Below, one piece after another: positions 1 through 7,440 of a DNA stretch of 10,352 nt. A program made the position numbers and the translations under genes. This DNA is from Oscillospiraceae bacterium. Lineage in GTDB: Bacteria > Bacillota > Clostridia > Oscillospirales > Oscillospiraceae. The stretch's first letter is position 1. Each line of letters opens with the position of its first letter. The notes beneath the pieces were generated by a model that saw nothing but the letters and a program-made list of their open reading frames with translations, did not search any database and was not told where the DNA came from. The stretch covers positions 1-10,352 of the forward strand of contig JAFXBH010000144.1 in assembly GCA_017521875.1 (NCBI GenBank). Reading direction: 5' to 3'.

Positions 1-11
1 ATAAAAAACAA

Positions 12-41
12 CCCCGTCAGGAATACCTGACGGGGATTTTT
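12..41 (-). terminator. Rho-independent terminator of the symporter-peptidase unit
   Basis: A perfect 10-bp inverted repeat (CCCCGTCAGG, 4-base loop AATA, CCTGACGGGG) lies 18 bases beyond the stop codon of the M20 peptidase. Read on the minus strand it is followed by TTGTTTTTTAT, a good U-tract. The plus-strand side also has a short T-run (ATTTTTA), so it may work in both directions and also end a gene lying left of the window. Confidence 0.92.
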
Positions 42-58
42 ATACGCGATACCGGCAT

Positions 59-1213
59 CTAAATATCCTGATGAAAATATCCCAAGATCAGTTCTGCGGT
101 AATTTTCAGGCCTACGGGTATGCTGGCGATCTCCACATACTCCTCCCGGGTATGGGGGCCGCCGCCCTGATAGACACCCACGCAAACCGCCGGGATCCCC
201 ATAGACATAGGGATATTGGCATCGGTAGAGCCGGAGGTTCTTTTACAGGGGATTCCGGAATGTTTCTGACAGATGGCAATCACCCTCTGTGCCATATTTT
301 CCAGCAGTGCTTCATCCACATCCTGACCACAGGGCCGCACGCCGATGGTCTCCACAGAGATTTTGGCATTGCAGATGCAACGCATATCCTCTATCTGTGT
401 TTCAAAAAATTGTTTCATTTTCTCAAGGCAGACATTGGAATCCGATCTGTATTCGTACAAAAAAGATGCTGCCTGGGCAATGGTATTCACCGAAGTGCCG
501 CCCTCTATGACACCAATATTATAGGTGGTCTTGCTGTCCTGTTCTTGTGGGATTTGGCACTGATTCAGATTGTGGATCAGTTCTGCCGCAACAGAAATGG
601 CATTTTCCTTTCCAAAATCCGCAAAGGAGTGGCCGCCTTCCGTCTCAATCGAAATCTTGTATCGGTGAGACCCAACACACTTGCACACCAGCGCATCGTA
701 CTGTCCGTCAAATGTATACACATGGCTGATTCTCCCCTGATAGTCGGACATGATCTGTTTGACACCTTTCAGGTTACCCAAACCTTCTTCTCCTGCATTT
801 GCCACAAACAGGATGCCACAGTCCGGGGTCAAACCGTTTTGAATGCTATACTTGATGACCATCAGCATCATCACCAGACACACGGTATCATCTCCCACGC
901 CGGGAGAATAGATCCGCTTTTCATCCCACCAATAGGGCATCGGCGTGTCCATATCAGGGAAAACCGTATCCGTATGGGCCATAAAGACCACAATATCCTC
1001 TCTGCCCGCGCAATTCACAGGATATACCACATTGCATGCGTTATCTATGTAAACACCCTTTGCGCCGTTTTGCTCCAGCCAGTTTTTGCAAAACGCGGCC
1101 CGTCTTTCTTCATGGTTAGAGGGCGCAGGAATCTTACAAATATCTTCCAACAGTTGCCGTGTTTCCTCGTAGGAATCCTGCAGATATTGCAGGATTTTAT
1201 CATGTAATTCCAT
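59..1213 (-). CDS. M20 family metallopeptidase (PepT/ArgE/DapE-like)
   Basis: This is a predicted cytosolic di-zinc hydrolase of the M20 family, which cleaves amide bonds in small peptides or N-acyl amino acids. The family ligand motifs are all visible (numbering from the ATG): HTDTV (His80, catalytic Asp82), GVGDD (metal-bridging Asp108/109), AGEEG (catalytic base Glu142, ligand Glu143), FDG (Asp169) and GGGPHT (His354). A GGHSF motif around 194-198 marks the lid/dimerisation domain and GGTSVN around 238-243 is also typical. Length (384 residues) is normal for the family. I chose the ATG at 1213 because AGGAG (minus strand, 1226-1222) sits 8 bases before it; the in-frame GTG at 1222 overlaps that Shine-Dalgarno and is unlikely. 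It lies 94 bases downstream of the symporter with no clear promoter between, so co-transcription is likely. The exact substrate cannot be told from sequence; tripeptides or acylated amino acids are both possible. Confidence 0.92.
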   Translation of the reverse strand: MELHDKILQYLQDSYEETRQLLEDICKIPAPSNHEERRAAFCKNWLEQNGAKGVYIDNACNVVYPVNCAGREDIVVFMAHTDTVFPDMDTPMPYWWDEKRIYSPGVGDDTVCLVMMLMVIKYSIQNGLTPDCGILFVANAGEEGLGNLKGVKQIMSDYQGRISHVYTFDGQYDALVCKCVGSHRYKISIETEGGHSFADFGKENAISVAAELIHNLNQCQIPQEQDSKTTYNIGVIEGGTSVNTIAQAASFLYEYRSDSNVCLEKMKQFFETQIEDMRCICNAKISVETIGVRPCGQDVDEALLENMAQRVIAICQKHSGIPCKRTSGSTDANIPMSMGIPAVCVGVYQGGGPHTREEYVEIASIPVGLKITAELILGYFHQDI

Positions 1214-1307
1214 CTTCTCCACTCCTGTTCACCATATGCATTCCACAATGCCATCTTTTGGTTATTTGATTCCGGTCTATCTCATCGGGATATACTGGTA
1301 CGGTATT

Positions 1308-2705
1308 TCACCTGCTGCTATGGGAATGTGTTCTCTTTTGACCCCATAACCAACCTGCAAAGCAGATCAGCAGCGCGCCGCCCATTCCCAAAAACAACGG
1401 ATCTATGTGATCCGGCAGCAGGAATGAACCCAAGATCACCAGCAGCGGCCCTGCGATCATTGCCGCCCCAGCCACCTTTTTCCCCATTCGTCCCGGAGAA
1501 AACAAAGCAAAACACAGCGGTGCAAACGCTACTGCGCCCCGCAATCCCATAGACAGGAAACTCCAACTGAGAATGGTAGATCCCACCTCGCCGACCCCAA
1601 ACAGAGCGGCCGAAACCAAGATCAGCACAATGACAATCCGGGAGAACCGCAGGCACTCTTTCCCCGTTGCCTTGGGGCGGATCAAAACCTTATAAATATC
1701 GTTGCACAGCATAGAACTGATGCCCAGCGCCAAGCCGGCGCCGGTACCTACCAACGCAATCAGCAGTGTTGCCAGAATCACACCGCCCACAAAATCCGGC
1801 AGGCAGGTCAGCACAAATTTTGGCAGTACCACGGAGGCCTCTGTGTCCGGCATATAAACCCGCATATACAACCCCACAAAAATACCTGCCAGACCGATCA
1901 AGGCAGTCAGTCCGCCGCCCAGCGCCGCGCCTGCTTTGGAAACCTTCACACTGCGGGCAGAAACGATGGGTAAAATGTATGCCTGGGTGGTCAGCACGCC
2001 AAATGCCAGCGATGCACCGGCACCGCCGTCCTTCCAGCCACCCCGGGCAAAGAGATTGAAATACCGCTCTGCAGGGAGCGCCTCCGTAAAGGTATCCAAT
2101 CCTCCCGCCAATTTCAAGGACGCAATACCGCACACCAATGTGGTCACATACAGCAGCACCGTTTTCACAACGCCAACCATACCTGTTCCCCATGCGCCAC
2201 CGAATACCACATAGACCACCATCAGCGCCACCACAATCGCCATCGCCACTGCGGTAGGAACGGCGCAGACCGATGTAACCAATGCCACGCCGGACAGAAG
2301 TTGGGAAACGATACTCATAAATGTGCCTACGGACATCAGAATAGCGGCAGTGGTGGCCACTTTTTTACCGTACTCCCGGGTCAGGATCTGAGGTAGGGTG
2401 ACAAGTCCGCTGTTTTTCAGCGGTTTGGCAAAAAATACCGCCATCATCAGCAGACCAATGCCGCCACCCAGAGAAAACCACCAGGCGGAAAACCCATATT
2501 GAAATGCCAGTTGGGCCGTGCCAATGGTTGATGCGCCGCCTACCAGCGTACCGATCAGGGCGCCGGCCACCATAGACACACCCATATCACTACCGGTATT
2601 AAAATCCTGTCCGCTTTTTACCTTTTTGCCGGCGTAAACACCCACCCCGACAATCAGCAGCAAGGTGGCTGCCATACCCAAAACAGAAAAAAGTGATAGT
2701 TCCAT
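1308..2705 (-). CDS. Sodium:solute symporter family (SSS) transporter
   Basis: A 465-residue, highly hydrophobic integral membrane protein of the sodium:solute symporter family (TC 2.A.21, LeuT-fold), which couples Na+ entry to uptake of a small organic solute. Family signs include the GGASTIGT stretch in the first core helix region (residues 56-63), followed by an amphipathic AFQYGFSAWWF segment, the FGGAWGTGMVGVVKT loop-helix (168-182), and GTGAGLALGISSMLCNDIY (320-338), which matches the conserved helix preceding the family's xRDIY motif. Roughly 12-13 membrane segments can be counted, and the length is at the usual size. The ATG is preceded by GAAGGTGA, a good ribosome site 4-5 bases away. 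The C-terminus is short and basic/polar (KRTHSHSSR). It has its own promoter upstream and is followed by the M20 peptidase, suggesting it imports a peptide, amino acid or conjugate that the peptidase cleaves; substrate identity is inference only. Confidence 0.9.
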   Translation of the reverse strand: MELSLFSVLGMAATLLLIVGVGVYAGKKVKSGQDFNTGSDMGVSMVAGALIGTLVGGASTIGTAQLAFQYGFSAWWFSLGGGIGLLMMAVFFAKPLKNSGLVTLPQILTREYGKKVATTAAILMSVGTFMSIVSQLLSGVALVTSVCAVPTAVAMAIVVALMVVYVVFGGAWGTGMVGVVKTVLLYVTTLVCGIASLKLAGGLDTFTEALPAERYFNLFARGGWKDGGAGASLAFGVLTTQAYILPIVSARSVKVSKAGAALGGGLTALIGLAGIFVGLYMRVYMPDTEASVVLPKFVLTCLPDFVGGVILATLLIALVGTGAGLALGISSMLCNDIYKVLIRPKATGKECLRFSRIVIVLILVSAALFGVGEVGSTILSWSFLSMGLRGAVAFAPLCFALFSPGRMGKKVAGAAMIAGPLLVILGSFLLPDHIDPLFLGMGGALLICFAGWLWGQKRTHSHSSR

Positions 2706-2771
2706 AGACTCACCTTCTTTTGATATGTTTCCTCCGCTCCCTGCAAACAGTATGCGGAAGCCATTTTTTCT

Positions 2772-2799
2772 ATCATATCACAAAGACCCAAAATTGCAA
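2772..2799 (-). promoter_or_regulatory. Promoter of the symporter-peptidase unit
   Basis: On the minus strand a -35-like TTGCAA (2799-2794; 4 of 6 consensus bases) is followed after 16 bases by TATGAT (2777-2772), a good -10. The expected start near 2765 gives a leader of about 60 bases before the symporter ATG. It lies just after the terminator of the upstream cassette, so it would re-initiate transcription for the transporter unit. Confidence 0.6.
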
Positions 2800-2803
2800 T
2801 ACA

Positions 2804-2834
2804 AAGAGGCTCCCTTTCCGGAAGGGAGCCTCTT
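2804..2834 (-). terminator. Terminator of the radical SAM-TIR-EEP cassette
   Basis: A perfect 13-bp inverted repeat (AAGAGGCTCCCTT and AAGGGAGCCTCTT) around a 5-base loop begins 9 bases after the EEP stop codon. On the minus strand it is followed by TGTATTGCAATTTT, a modest T-rich tract, and two stem Ts. The strength of the stem makes it a convincing intrinsic terminator separating the cassette from the symporter unit. Confidence 0.85.
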
Positions 2835-2842
2835 AGCATATA

Positions 2843-3598
2843 TCATCTCTGCAAACCTGCCATAATAAAATAGTGGTCAAACACGGTCTCTCCATCCTCC
2901 TGACAAGGGATATTGATCATCTCCGGAGCAGAGACCCCCTCCGGGATCAGCACCGTGTCTGTTTTCCGTCCGGTGGGACGGGTGGCCTGTCCGGCAAACA
3001 CATCGGTAAAGCGCCGGGCTGCATCAGGCATAAACTGCAAAGGCGTAGGATAGTTCAGGTCTGCCGACACACAGAACATATCCAACGAGAACCGGGATTC
3101 CAGTTGGCCAAGCCAAGCGTCCAGTTCCTCAAAAGGCGGCCGGATAATGTGGTAATTTTCCTCATTTTCCATTTCATAGCGATGGAACGGGAAACCGTGT
3201 CCTGTAACCACGATACCTTTTTTCTCTCCAAAATCGCAGGATGCCGCCAGAAAATACTTGTCGTGCCAGAATTCCTCCCTGCCCTTGTAGAAAATGGGAA
3301 CAGTGGGTTTCGTTAGCCGCACCGTCTCCAACGCAACAAGGGGGAATCGGGAGAAGATGGCGATACCCATATCATTTTCTCTGCATACATGGCTTTCGCT
3401 GGTCACCTGAAACAGGTGATTTCCAAAGCCGCCCCATCGACAGATGCTTTCCAGCAGTTCCGGGATCCGGGGCAGTTCCTGCATGCAAAGAATATCTATC
3501 TGCTGACCGGAAATCATCCGTTCCAGATATCGGATATTCTTCTCATAATTCTGGTACAAACTGCCGATATTCCAAGTGGCTACATTGATTGTCTGCAA
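2843..3598 (-). CDS. Endonuclease/exonuclease/phosphatase (EEP) superfamily protein
   Basis: A 251-residue protein covering one EEP (DNase I-like) domain. These Mg2+-dependent phosphoesterases cut DNA, RNA, inositol phosphates or phospholipid headgroups. The catalytic set is intact: ATWNIG with Asn10, MQE with Glu41 (metal ligand), GIAIFSR (78-84), GHGFPFH with His134 or His139, SADLN with Asp180 and Asn182, and the terminal FDHYF with Asp241-His242. The strict GDFN of classical nucleases is ADLN here. There is no signal peptide or membrane helix, so it is likely cytosolic. The start is TTG: no in-frame ATG or GTG lies nearby, and the purine-rich AAGGAAGGG (within the end of the TIR gene) is 7 bases upstream. 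The stop codon of the TIR gene is 4 bases before this TTG, so translation is probably coupled. It is the last gene of the three-gene cassette. Nuclease activity is possible but phosphatase or lipid-phosphoesterase activity cannot be excluded. Confidence 0.87.
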   Translation of the reverse strand: MQTINVATWNIGSLYQNYEKNIRYLERMISGQQIDILCMQELPRIPELLESICRWGGFGNHLFQVTSESHVCRENDMGIAIFSRFPLVALETVRLTKPTVPIFYKGREEFWHDKYFLAASCDFGEKKGIVVTGHGFPFHRYEMENEENYHIIRPPFEELDAWLGQLESRFSLDMFCVSADLNYPTPLQFMPDAARRFTDVFAGQATRPTGRKTDTVLIPEGVSAPEMINIPCQEDGETVFDHYFIMAGLQR

Positions 3599-3602
3599 AG
3601 CA

Positions 3603-5789
3603 TTACCCTTCCTTCTTTTTCAGCAACGACAGATAGTCCCACAGGAACATCCGATAATAGTACAAATAATAAATGGGATAGCACAAGTCTGTCCGGCAAC
3701 CCTTGATCCGAATGGTATCCTGATACCGCACCACCGATGTGGCAGAATAGGTAGTAAATATCCACTCCAGAATCTGCAAAATATCATTATACAGGTTTTC
3801 ATCCCGGGTATACTCTGCGATCTTCACCAAGGTTTCCGCAATGATCAGTTCTGCGCAGTGTTCGTACCGGTCACCGTATGTGCTTTCCAGCAGGTTTTCT
3901 TCCAAAGGATTCTCTGGGTCGGAATCACAGAAATTTTCAAACCGCTCGAATTCATCAAATACCATTTTGCCACTGTACATCTGCTTCTGCACCGCAGGTA
4001 CAAAGTAGCGGATGGCCACCTGCATAATTTCCTCAGCCATTTGAGATTCCGGGCCGCCACTGCAGATGTACTGATACAGGGATTTGATTACATAGGCGGT
4101 GTGGGTGATGGAATACTCACTGTCTGCATACCGCTTGAACGCGCCGGTCATGTGGTCGTCGGATTTCCGCTGTTCCTTCCGGAAGAACTGCATGATCATA
4201 GCCAGTTCTTCCTCCACCAACTTCTTGTCCTCCGTCAGCCGATCGCAGAACCGGGAATCTCTGTCCCGGTAATACTCCACCAAAACCAGCAGATTTTGCC
4301 GCAGTTTGCACAGGGTATCAAACGCGAATACCGTAGGCAGCACAGCCGGGGCATTTGTGGAATTCTCCGTGTATCGCCACCCCTTGTACTGCATACCGTC
4401 ATAGGTGCAACCAATCTCACTCCAACTTAAGAGTACCTGAATACTCTCCCAAATATACCCGTACCGGGCTTTCAGAATTTCCGGCGTCACATTCTCCCCG
4501 TTGGGAGACAAAAATCCGCAACTCATCAGGGTAGACAGGCTGAGGGTCGTCTGGTTAGTAGTACCTTCCACGCCGATAATGGTATCAAACACCCAGGAAG
4601 AAGGCCAGGTCTTGGTATAGGGATTCCGCAGAGCCAGCAACAGGTTGACACCGGACTGCACCGTATTCAAAAACATCTGCCGGTTTTGCTGGGAGATCTG
4701 CCCGTCCTCCAGAAGAAGACTATCTTTCCAGACCCGGTGATAAGTAGAAAGTGTGCCAAAACATACCGCACACACGCTGAGACCGATGGTCTTCTCCTGA
4801 TGCAGCGCTCTGGGATCTAAGTCTACATTCCAGTACCGGAACGCATCGGACTGCAAACCCAGTTTGGCGCTGTTCTCCAGGAAAGTCTCCACCAAACAGG
4901 CCGCTAAAAACGGAGGATTTGCATAATCGTCATGGTGCAACCGCACCGGATCGTAGATCAGTTTGGGATTTCCCGCCCGGAAGAACGCGGCATTCCGGCC
5001 GGGGCGCTGCTGGGCAAAGACAGTCATAGCGCAGAGTTTCAAATCGTCCTTGATCCGGTTTTTGATAGCACGGGTATCCCGGGCCTGTTGGGTATCCCCG
5101 GACAGAACTTCCTTTATGTAGGCCAAAAGATCTCTGCACTGCTGGGTCTTTTCCAAATTTTGCATCAAAACAGCGGCCTCTTCCATACTGATAGTAGACC
5201 AGGACATATTTCCCATCAGACCGGCCAATTGGGCATAATCCACCGTATGGGCATTGATCTTGCTAAAGAGAATCTCGCTGCCTTCGCCCAAGATTTTTTG
5301 CAGAATGGACACTTTTTTGGCATCCATATGGCCGTAGGGTGACTGATTGCCGTTGCTGACAAACACCGGACACAGCCGGCAACCCTGCTGCAGCGCGTGT
5401 TTAATTTCCAAGTAGCAGATGATCTCGCCATTATCCAGATACCGGACAGTTTTGGTGATCTGCTCCTCTTCCGGCAGAGTGGGATCTTCCATAAAGATAT
5501 TGTAAAACACATCTAAAATATTTCGGAAGAAATCCTGACAGATCACCACAAAGCAGTTACTGATCTGGGGCATCACAGACCGGATACCCGGCTCATCAAA
5601 GGTCAGTGTGCCACTGGGGGGATAGCACTCCTCGAACAGTGCCGGCGCGATATCCCGGAATGCCCGGTTGTTGTTAAACCACCAGTGCAGCATACCCGCC
5701 ACATCCTCGCTGGCCGCGAATGTAGGATCTGTTCTCTTTCTGCGGTAGCAGATGAATGTGCGATAGTGATTGTTGTTACTATAGTACAT
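3603..5789 (-). CDS. TIR-like domain protein with C-terminal alpha/alpha-toroid-like region
   Basis: A 728-residue protein I do not recognise as a named family. Residues about 8-145 look like a TIR domain: box 1 RTFICYRR (10-17; compare FISYRR), a BB-loop-like TFDEPGIRSVMPQI (63-76), a hydrophobic strand CFVVICQDFF, and CYLEIKHALQQG then CPVFV (125-144), which matches the TIR alpha-C/beta-D region. Glu128 is the candidate NADase glutamate. Residues about 290-580 carry helical units of the pattern LLxL..W....T..hshh.hL: NLLLALRNPYTKTW to TTLSLSTLM (382-422), VLLSW..GWRY to TVFAFDTL (452-493), and SEYSITHTAYVIKSL (557-571). This resembles the alpha/alpha-toroid of terpenoid cyclases and prenyltransferases, but no cyclase DXDD motif is seen. 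The ATG has GAGG 7 bases upstream. It begins 15 bases after the radical SAM gene and ends 4 bases before the EEP gene. TIR proteins often hydrolyse NAD or make nucleotide signals in defence; applying that here is inference. Confidence 0.8.
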   Translation of the reverse strand: MYYSNNNHYRTFICYRRKRTDPTFAASEDVAGMLHWWFNNNRAFRDIAPALFEECYPPSGTLTFDEPGIRSVMPQISNCFVVICQDFFRNILDVFYNIFMEDPTLPEEEQITKTVRYLDNGEIICYLEIKHALQQGCRLCPVFVSNGNQSPYGHMDAKKVSILQKILGEGSEILFSKINAHTVDYAQLAGLMGNMSWSTISMEEAAVLMQNLEKTQQCRDLLAYIKEVLSGDTQQARDTRAIKNRIKDDLKLCAMTVFAQQRPGRNAAFFRAGNPKLIYDPVRLHHDDYANPPFLAACLVETFLENSAKLGLQSDAFRYWNVDLDPRALHQEKTIGLSVCAVCFGTLSTYHRVWKDSLLLEDGQISQQNRQMFLNTVQSGVNLLLALRNPYTKTWPSSWVFDTIIGVEGTTNQTTLSLSTLMSCGFLSPNGENVTPEILKARYGYIWESIQVLLSWSEIGCTYDGMQYKGWRYTENSTNAPAVLPTVFAFDTLCKLRQNLLVLVEYYRDRDSRFCDRLTEDKKLVEEELAMIMQFFRKEQRKSDDHMTGAFKRYADSEYSITHTAYVIKSLYQYICSGGPESQMAEEIMQVAIRYFVPAVQKQMYSGKMVFDEFERFENFCDSDPENPLEENLLESTYGDRYEHCAELIIAETLVKIAEYTRDENLYNDILQILEWIFTTYSATSVVRYQDTIRIKGCRTDLCYPIYYLYYYRMFLWDYLSLLKKKEG

Positions 5790-5804
5790 AGGCCAACCTC
5801 GCTA

Positions 5805-7151
5805 CTATACTGATTTCTTATTCAGGTAATTGGCTTCCACATATTCCTGATAATAACCCTCTATTACAGGAACGTCATCAAAGGAGGCAAAACCGCAACT
5901 CCGCAGCCAACTTTCGTTGATGGACTTAGCGGTATGCAGATAAATCTCCCATAGTTCTTCCGCAGACATGGTATCCGTGTGGTATACCGGGAAACTCTGC
6001 CGATCGTACTGCGACCAGTCCTCTGTCAGTAGTGTAATGCCCCGGTCTGCGTAGCAGACGCCCTCCATAGGATAGGGCACATACTGGGCGTTTTTGATCT
6101 CGTCCACCAGATGCTCCTGAAACAGAAAATCGCAATAATCCAGTGTTTTCTGCTGGGAATCCCAATTCGTTCCGGGAAGTCCGGTGATGGAATACAGGCA
6201 AACATACAAGTTAGAGTTCTCCCGGATCATTTTTACTTTCTCCAAAAAATGATCCACCGTCAAGGTGCGTTTGTTCCGTTTCAGCAGTTCCGGGTCGGCG
6301 CTCTCCATACCCAGACGCACCTCCACAAAACCGGCCTTTTCCATAGCGGATACCAGTTCCGGCGTCAGCAATTCCGCCCGCATATCGCAACTAAGGAGAA
6401 AAGGATGTTCCGCCTTCTGCAAAGCATCGCATACATTGCGGATTCCCTCTTGGGAGAAACCCAGCACACTGTCAAAGAAATGCACCAGATTTCCCGCCGG
6501 CAGTAACTTTTTCAGTTGATCCATCTGCCCGTCACGGCTGGCCACAAAATGGGGTGCCCGGCCATCAGCGCAGTAACTGCACCTATAAGGACAGCCCATG
6601 GTGGTGAAGGTGTTGATGGCGTATTCCTTTAATGGCAGAGGCAACAGGGAATAGTCTACATAGTCGCCATTATGCCGGGCCAGAGGCGCGCCGGCAATTT
6701 GTTCCGCCGCTTCATACTCAAAACCCACTGCCAGTTGATCAAATACAGGAAACCGCTCCCGGGTCAATTGGGCGCTCAGGTTCACATGGATACCGCCTAA
6801 AATCACCTTGGTCTTGGGGGAGCGTTTTTTGATTTCCTCTGCCAGGCCTGCGCAAGCAGGTACAGTAGGACAGACACAGGAAAACGCCACTTTTTCCGGC
6901 ATCTGGGCACCGCTTTCCAGCAGTTCTTCCAGCATTTCATAGTGAAGATACCGCACATCATACCCATTTCTGTGCAAGATGGTGGCCAGCCGCAGCAACC
7001 CGGTGGCAAATACTTTGGATTTCACCGGTGCAGTAGGGCCAATTTTGTTGTACCGCACATAACTTTTCAGGCGGAAATAGTCCAGTCTGTACTTAGCAAG
7101 CCGGGGATCTATTGCCTTATCATAGTGGGTATAGTCCACCAACCAAATCAC
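5805..7151 (-). CDS. B12-binding-type radical SAM protein
   Basis: A 448-residue radical S-adenosylmethionine enzyme. The 4Fe-4S-binding motif is seen as GCPYRCSYC (Cys187, Cys191, Cys194; CX3CX2C). The N-terminal half (about 45-160) has the Rossmann-like layout of the cobalamin-binding domain of this class: FATGLLRLATILHRNGYDV, then a hydrophobic strand, then VILGGIHV (116-123). The canonical cobalamin DXHXXG motif is not evident, so B12 binding is doubtful. After the cluster motif come VHFFDSVLGF, LSCDMRAE, RLGMESADPELLKRNKR and SITGLPG (321-327), as in BchE/MiaB-like radical SAM barrels. The start is GTG, supported by AGGGGTGG 6 bases upstream; no nearby ATG fits. It is the first gene of the three-gene cassette, 15 bases ahead of the TIR gene and about 70 bases after the predicted transcription start. 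The substrate is unknown; methylation, cyclisation or another radical rearrangement are all open. Confidence 0.87.
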   Translation of the reverse strand: MIWLVDYTHYDKAIDPRLAKYRLDYFRLKSYVRYNKIGPTAPVKSKVFATGLLRLATILHRNGYDVRYLHYEMLEELLESGAQMPEKVAFSCVCPTVPACAGLAEEIKKRSPKTKVILGGIHVNLSAQLTRERFPVFDQLAVGFEYEAAEQIAGAPLARHNGDYVDYSLLPLPLKEYAINTFTTMGCPYRCSYCADGRAPHFVASRDGQMDQLKKLLPAGNLVHFFDSVLGFSQEGIRNVCDALQKAEHPFLLSCDMRAELLTPELVSAMEKAGFVEVRLGMESADPELLKRNKRTLTVDHFLEKVKMIRENSNLYVCLYSITGLPGTNWDSQQKTLDYCDFLFQEHLVDEIKNAQYVPYPMEGVCYADRGITLLTEDWSQYDRQSFPVYHTDTMSAEELWEIYLHTAKSINESWLRSCGFASFDDVPVIEGYYQEYVEANYLNKKSV

Positions 7152-7226
7152 TGAAAACCACCCCTATCCACAGGAAAATCTTTTGATTCTAGGAAAAACA
7201 TCGTTTTTTCTCCATTATTATTTATA

Positions 7227-7255
7227 ATTCTACCAAATACGGCAATCGTTGTCAA
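7227..7255 (-). promoter_or_regulatory. Strong promoter of the radical SAM-TIR-EEP cassette
   Basis: On the minus strand a perfect TTGACA (7255-7250) is separated by 17 bases from TAGAAT (7232-7227), 5 of 6 to the -10 consensus. The expected start is near 7220, giving a leader of about 70 bases. No operator palindrome is obvious over it. A GC-rich intergenic repeat begins only 7 bases upstream of the -35 box. Confidence 0.85.
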
Positions 7256-7261
7256 TGTTAG

Positions 7262-7403
7262 CCATAGTGAAAGGGCGGCCATCGGCCGCCCCTACCGCGT
7301 TGTATGACAGGCTTCGTATGGGCAGTCAACGACCGCCCATTAGGTTGCCACCCACTTCTGTGTCAAGTAAGAGGCAAAAGAGTTTTGTGCCTTTTTTCAA
7401 CTT
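7262..7403. repeat. Probable dispersed intergenic repeat with GC-rich hairpins
   Basis: This non-coding stretch has two adjacent hairpins unlike the rest of the intergenic DNA. The first is GGGCGGCC-ATC-GGCCGCCC (7273-7291, perfect 8-bp stem) followed by CTAC. The second is ATGGGC-A-GTC-AAC-GAC-C-GCCCAT (7318-7340, 9 pairs with one mismatch). They are followed by a terminator-like hairpin at 7372-7397. The composition and the hairpin-CCTAC layout resemble short repeats scattered between genes in gut clostridia; this is recalled knowledge and copy number cannot be checked within one window. It separates the AraC gene from the cassette promoter. Confidence 0.5.
7372..7397 (+). terminator. Terminator-like hairpin with no plus-strand gene upstream
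   Basis: AGGCAAAAGAGTTTTGTGCC forms an A/T-rich stem with a GGCA/TGCC base and one bulge, and it is followed on the plus strand by TTTTTT. No plus-strand gene precedes it. It may be part of the intergenic repeat, or serve weakly in the other direction for the AraC transcript, where the T-tract is poor (CTTACTT). Confidence 0.4.
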
Positions 7404-7440
7404 TTATTCATTGCTGCAGGTAACATACAGGGTTGTTAGA

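Noticed and set aside
71..1207. Long plus-strand open frame antisense to the M20 peptidase
   Set aside because: It exactly shadows the peptidase, has His/Arg-rich low-quality protein sequence and no domain; the minus-strand frame carries all catalytic motifs.
3576..4430. Plus-strand open frame of 284 codons antisense to the TIR gene
   Set aside because: It has no ribosome site, and the minus-strand TIR gene explains the region.
4117..5512. Several short minus-strand frames within the TIR gene
   Set aside because: They are out-of-frame shadows of one continuous 728-codon gene with no frameshift evidence.
7189..7215. 8-codon leader peptide before the radical SAM gene
   Set aside because: Its ATG would lie only about 5 bases from the predicted transcription start and has no Shine-Dalgarno.
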